A stretch of DNA of 64,000 bases. It comes from an uncultured Magnetospirillum sp. (lineage in GTDB: Bacteria; Pseudomonadota; Alphaproteobacteria; Rhodospirillales; Magnetospirillaceae). Position numbers and translations under genes: made by a program. Of the stretch, positions 63,314 to 64,000 are shown piece after piece. The first letter of the stretch is position 1. Each line of letters begins with the position of its first letter. The stretch is from positions 62,001 to 126,000 of the forward strand of contig NZ_CAINTR010000114.1 in NCBI RefSeq assembly GCF_903853455.1, in the 5' to 3' direction. The notes under the pieces are model-generated. The model was not told the origin of the DNA and did no database searches. It saw nothing but the letters and a program-made list of their open reading frames with translations.

Positions 63314-64000
63314 ATGACTGTCATGCTGCGCGATTCGCCGGCCGCCACTCCGGCCGATGAGGAGCGGGTGGTCCGGAAGGTCTTCCGGCGCCTGATCTGG
63401 TTCCTGTTCGTCCTTTACATCATCTCCTATCTCGATCGCATCAATATCGGCTTCGCCGCCTTGTCCATGAACAAGGACCTCGGCCTGTCGGCCACCATGT
63501 TCGGCGTCGCCAACACGGTGTTCTATCTCGGCTATGTGCTGTGCGAAGTCCCCAGCAACATGCTGATGGCGAAATTCGGGGCGCGGGTCTGGATCCCCCG
63601 CATCATGGTCACCTGGGGCATCGCCTCCATGGCGACCATGTTCGCCGAGGGGCCGAACAGCCTCTACGGCCTCCGATTGCTGGTCGGCATCGCCGAGGCG
63701 GGGTTCCTGCCCGGTGTGCTGCTGTATCTGACCTATTGGTTCCCGCCGTCGTACCGCGCCCGCGCCACCGCGGTCTTCATGGTCGCGCAACCGGTCACAC
63801 TGATGTTCGGCTCGACCATCTCCGGCCTGATCCTCGACATGAACGGGCTATGGGGTATCGCCGGCTGGCGCTGGCTGTTCCTGATCGAGGGCGTGCCGGC
63901 GGTGCTGCTGGGAGTGGTCGCCTATTTCTACCTTGCCGACCGCCCGGAATCGGTAAAATGGCTGAACGATTCCGAACGCAGCCTGCTGAAGGCCCGCATC
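63314..64000 (+). CDS. MFS transporter, anion:cation symporter (ACS) family, 3' partial
   Basis: The first 229 residues of a major facilitator; the gene runs off the window. IISYLDRINIGFAALSMNKDLG in the first helix, SNMLMAKFGARVWIPRIMVTWG (MFS motif A) and GIAEAGFLPGVLLYLTYWFP are classic ACS-family features (tartrate, phthalate or glucarate transporters; only parts of these are exact signatures). The ATG at 63314 has GGGAGGGA upstream. It is cotranscribed with the amidohydrolase and probably imports its organic-acid substrate. Confidence 0.92.
   Translation, partial: MTVMLRDSPAATPADEERVVRKVFRRLIWFLFVLYIISYLDRINIGFAALSMNKDLGLSATMFGVANTVFYLGYVLCEVPSNMLMAKFGARVWIPRIMVTWGIASMATMFAEGPNSLYGLRLLVGIAEAGFLPGVLLYLTYWFPPSYRARATAVFMVAQPVTLMFGSTISGLILDMNGLWGIAGWRWLFLIEGVPAVLLGVVAYFYLADRPESVKWLNDSERSLLKARI

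Overview
The window looks like chromosomal DNA of a high-GC alphaproteobacterium, most likely a Rhodospirillales member such as Magnetospirillum. This is an inference from gene content: an alphaproteobacterial (cysteine-poor) ribosomal protein L36, a GapR/DUF2312 protein, two YdcH-type small proteins, many multidomain sensor kinases and a chemoreceptor, and an anaerobic phenylacetate cluster. No magnetosome genes are present. Coding density is high, genes often overlap by 4 to 8 bases, and I see no rRNA, tRNA or CRISPR.

Layout. 1-9.1 kb: partial EAL protein, amidase, radical SAM protein, chemoreceptor, periplasmic alpha carbonic anhydrase, glutathione reductase-like enzyme and an MFS transporter. 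9.1-11.5 kb: a leftward operon of a YfeH-like SBF carrier plus a FetA/FetB ABC pair. 11.6-16.9 kb: a small secreted protein, a TolC/NodT lipoprotein, a CHASE-PAS histidine kinase broken by an in-frame TAG, and an unrecognised protein. 17.0-21.5 kb: a compact zinc regulon (zur-znuC-znuB diverging from znuA-hisI-COG0523) around one Zur operator. 21.5-31.1 kb: an XRE regulator, a two-component system, then a leftward block padB-padC-padD, phenylacetate-CoA ligase and a periplasmic binding protein. 31.2-40.3 kb: LysE exporter, LuxR regulator, propionyl-CoA synthetase, phosphofructokinase, folK/folB, gapR, N-formylglutamate amidohydrolase and rpmJ.

40.3-49.0 kb: two large sensor kinases flank a tandem pair of TPR-radical SAM-SPASM proteins of unknown substrate, the most intriguing uncharacterised pair here. 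49.1-54.1 kb: binding protein, DapA-like aldolase, AEC transporter, CoA-transferase-family protein and a metallo-hydrolase. 54.2-57.0 kb: a HoxA/HupR-like sigma-54 activator with a HoxJ/HupT-like kinase that carries a +1 frameshift in its ATP-binding G2 box; no hydrogenase genes lie nearby. 57.0-61.1 kb: CysA-like ATPase and a DUF1800-DUF1501 pair. 61.2-64 kb: a truncated tyrosine recombinase joined tail to tail with a truncated LysR gene, next to an amidohydrolase and an ACS-family transporter that the lost LysR probably controlled.

Three regulatory genes (two kinases and the LysR gene) are broken. Either this strain is losing regulators or the sequence contains a few single-base errors; reads are needed to decide.
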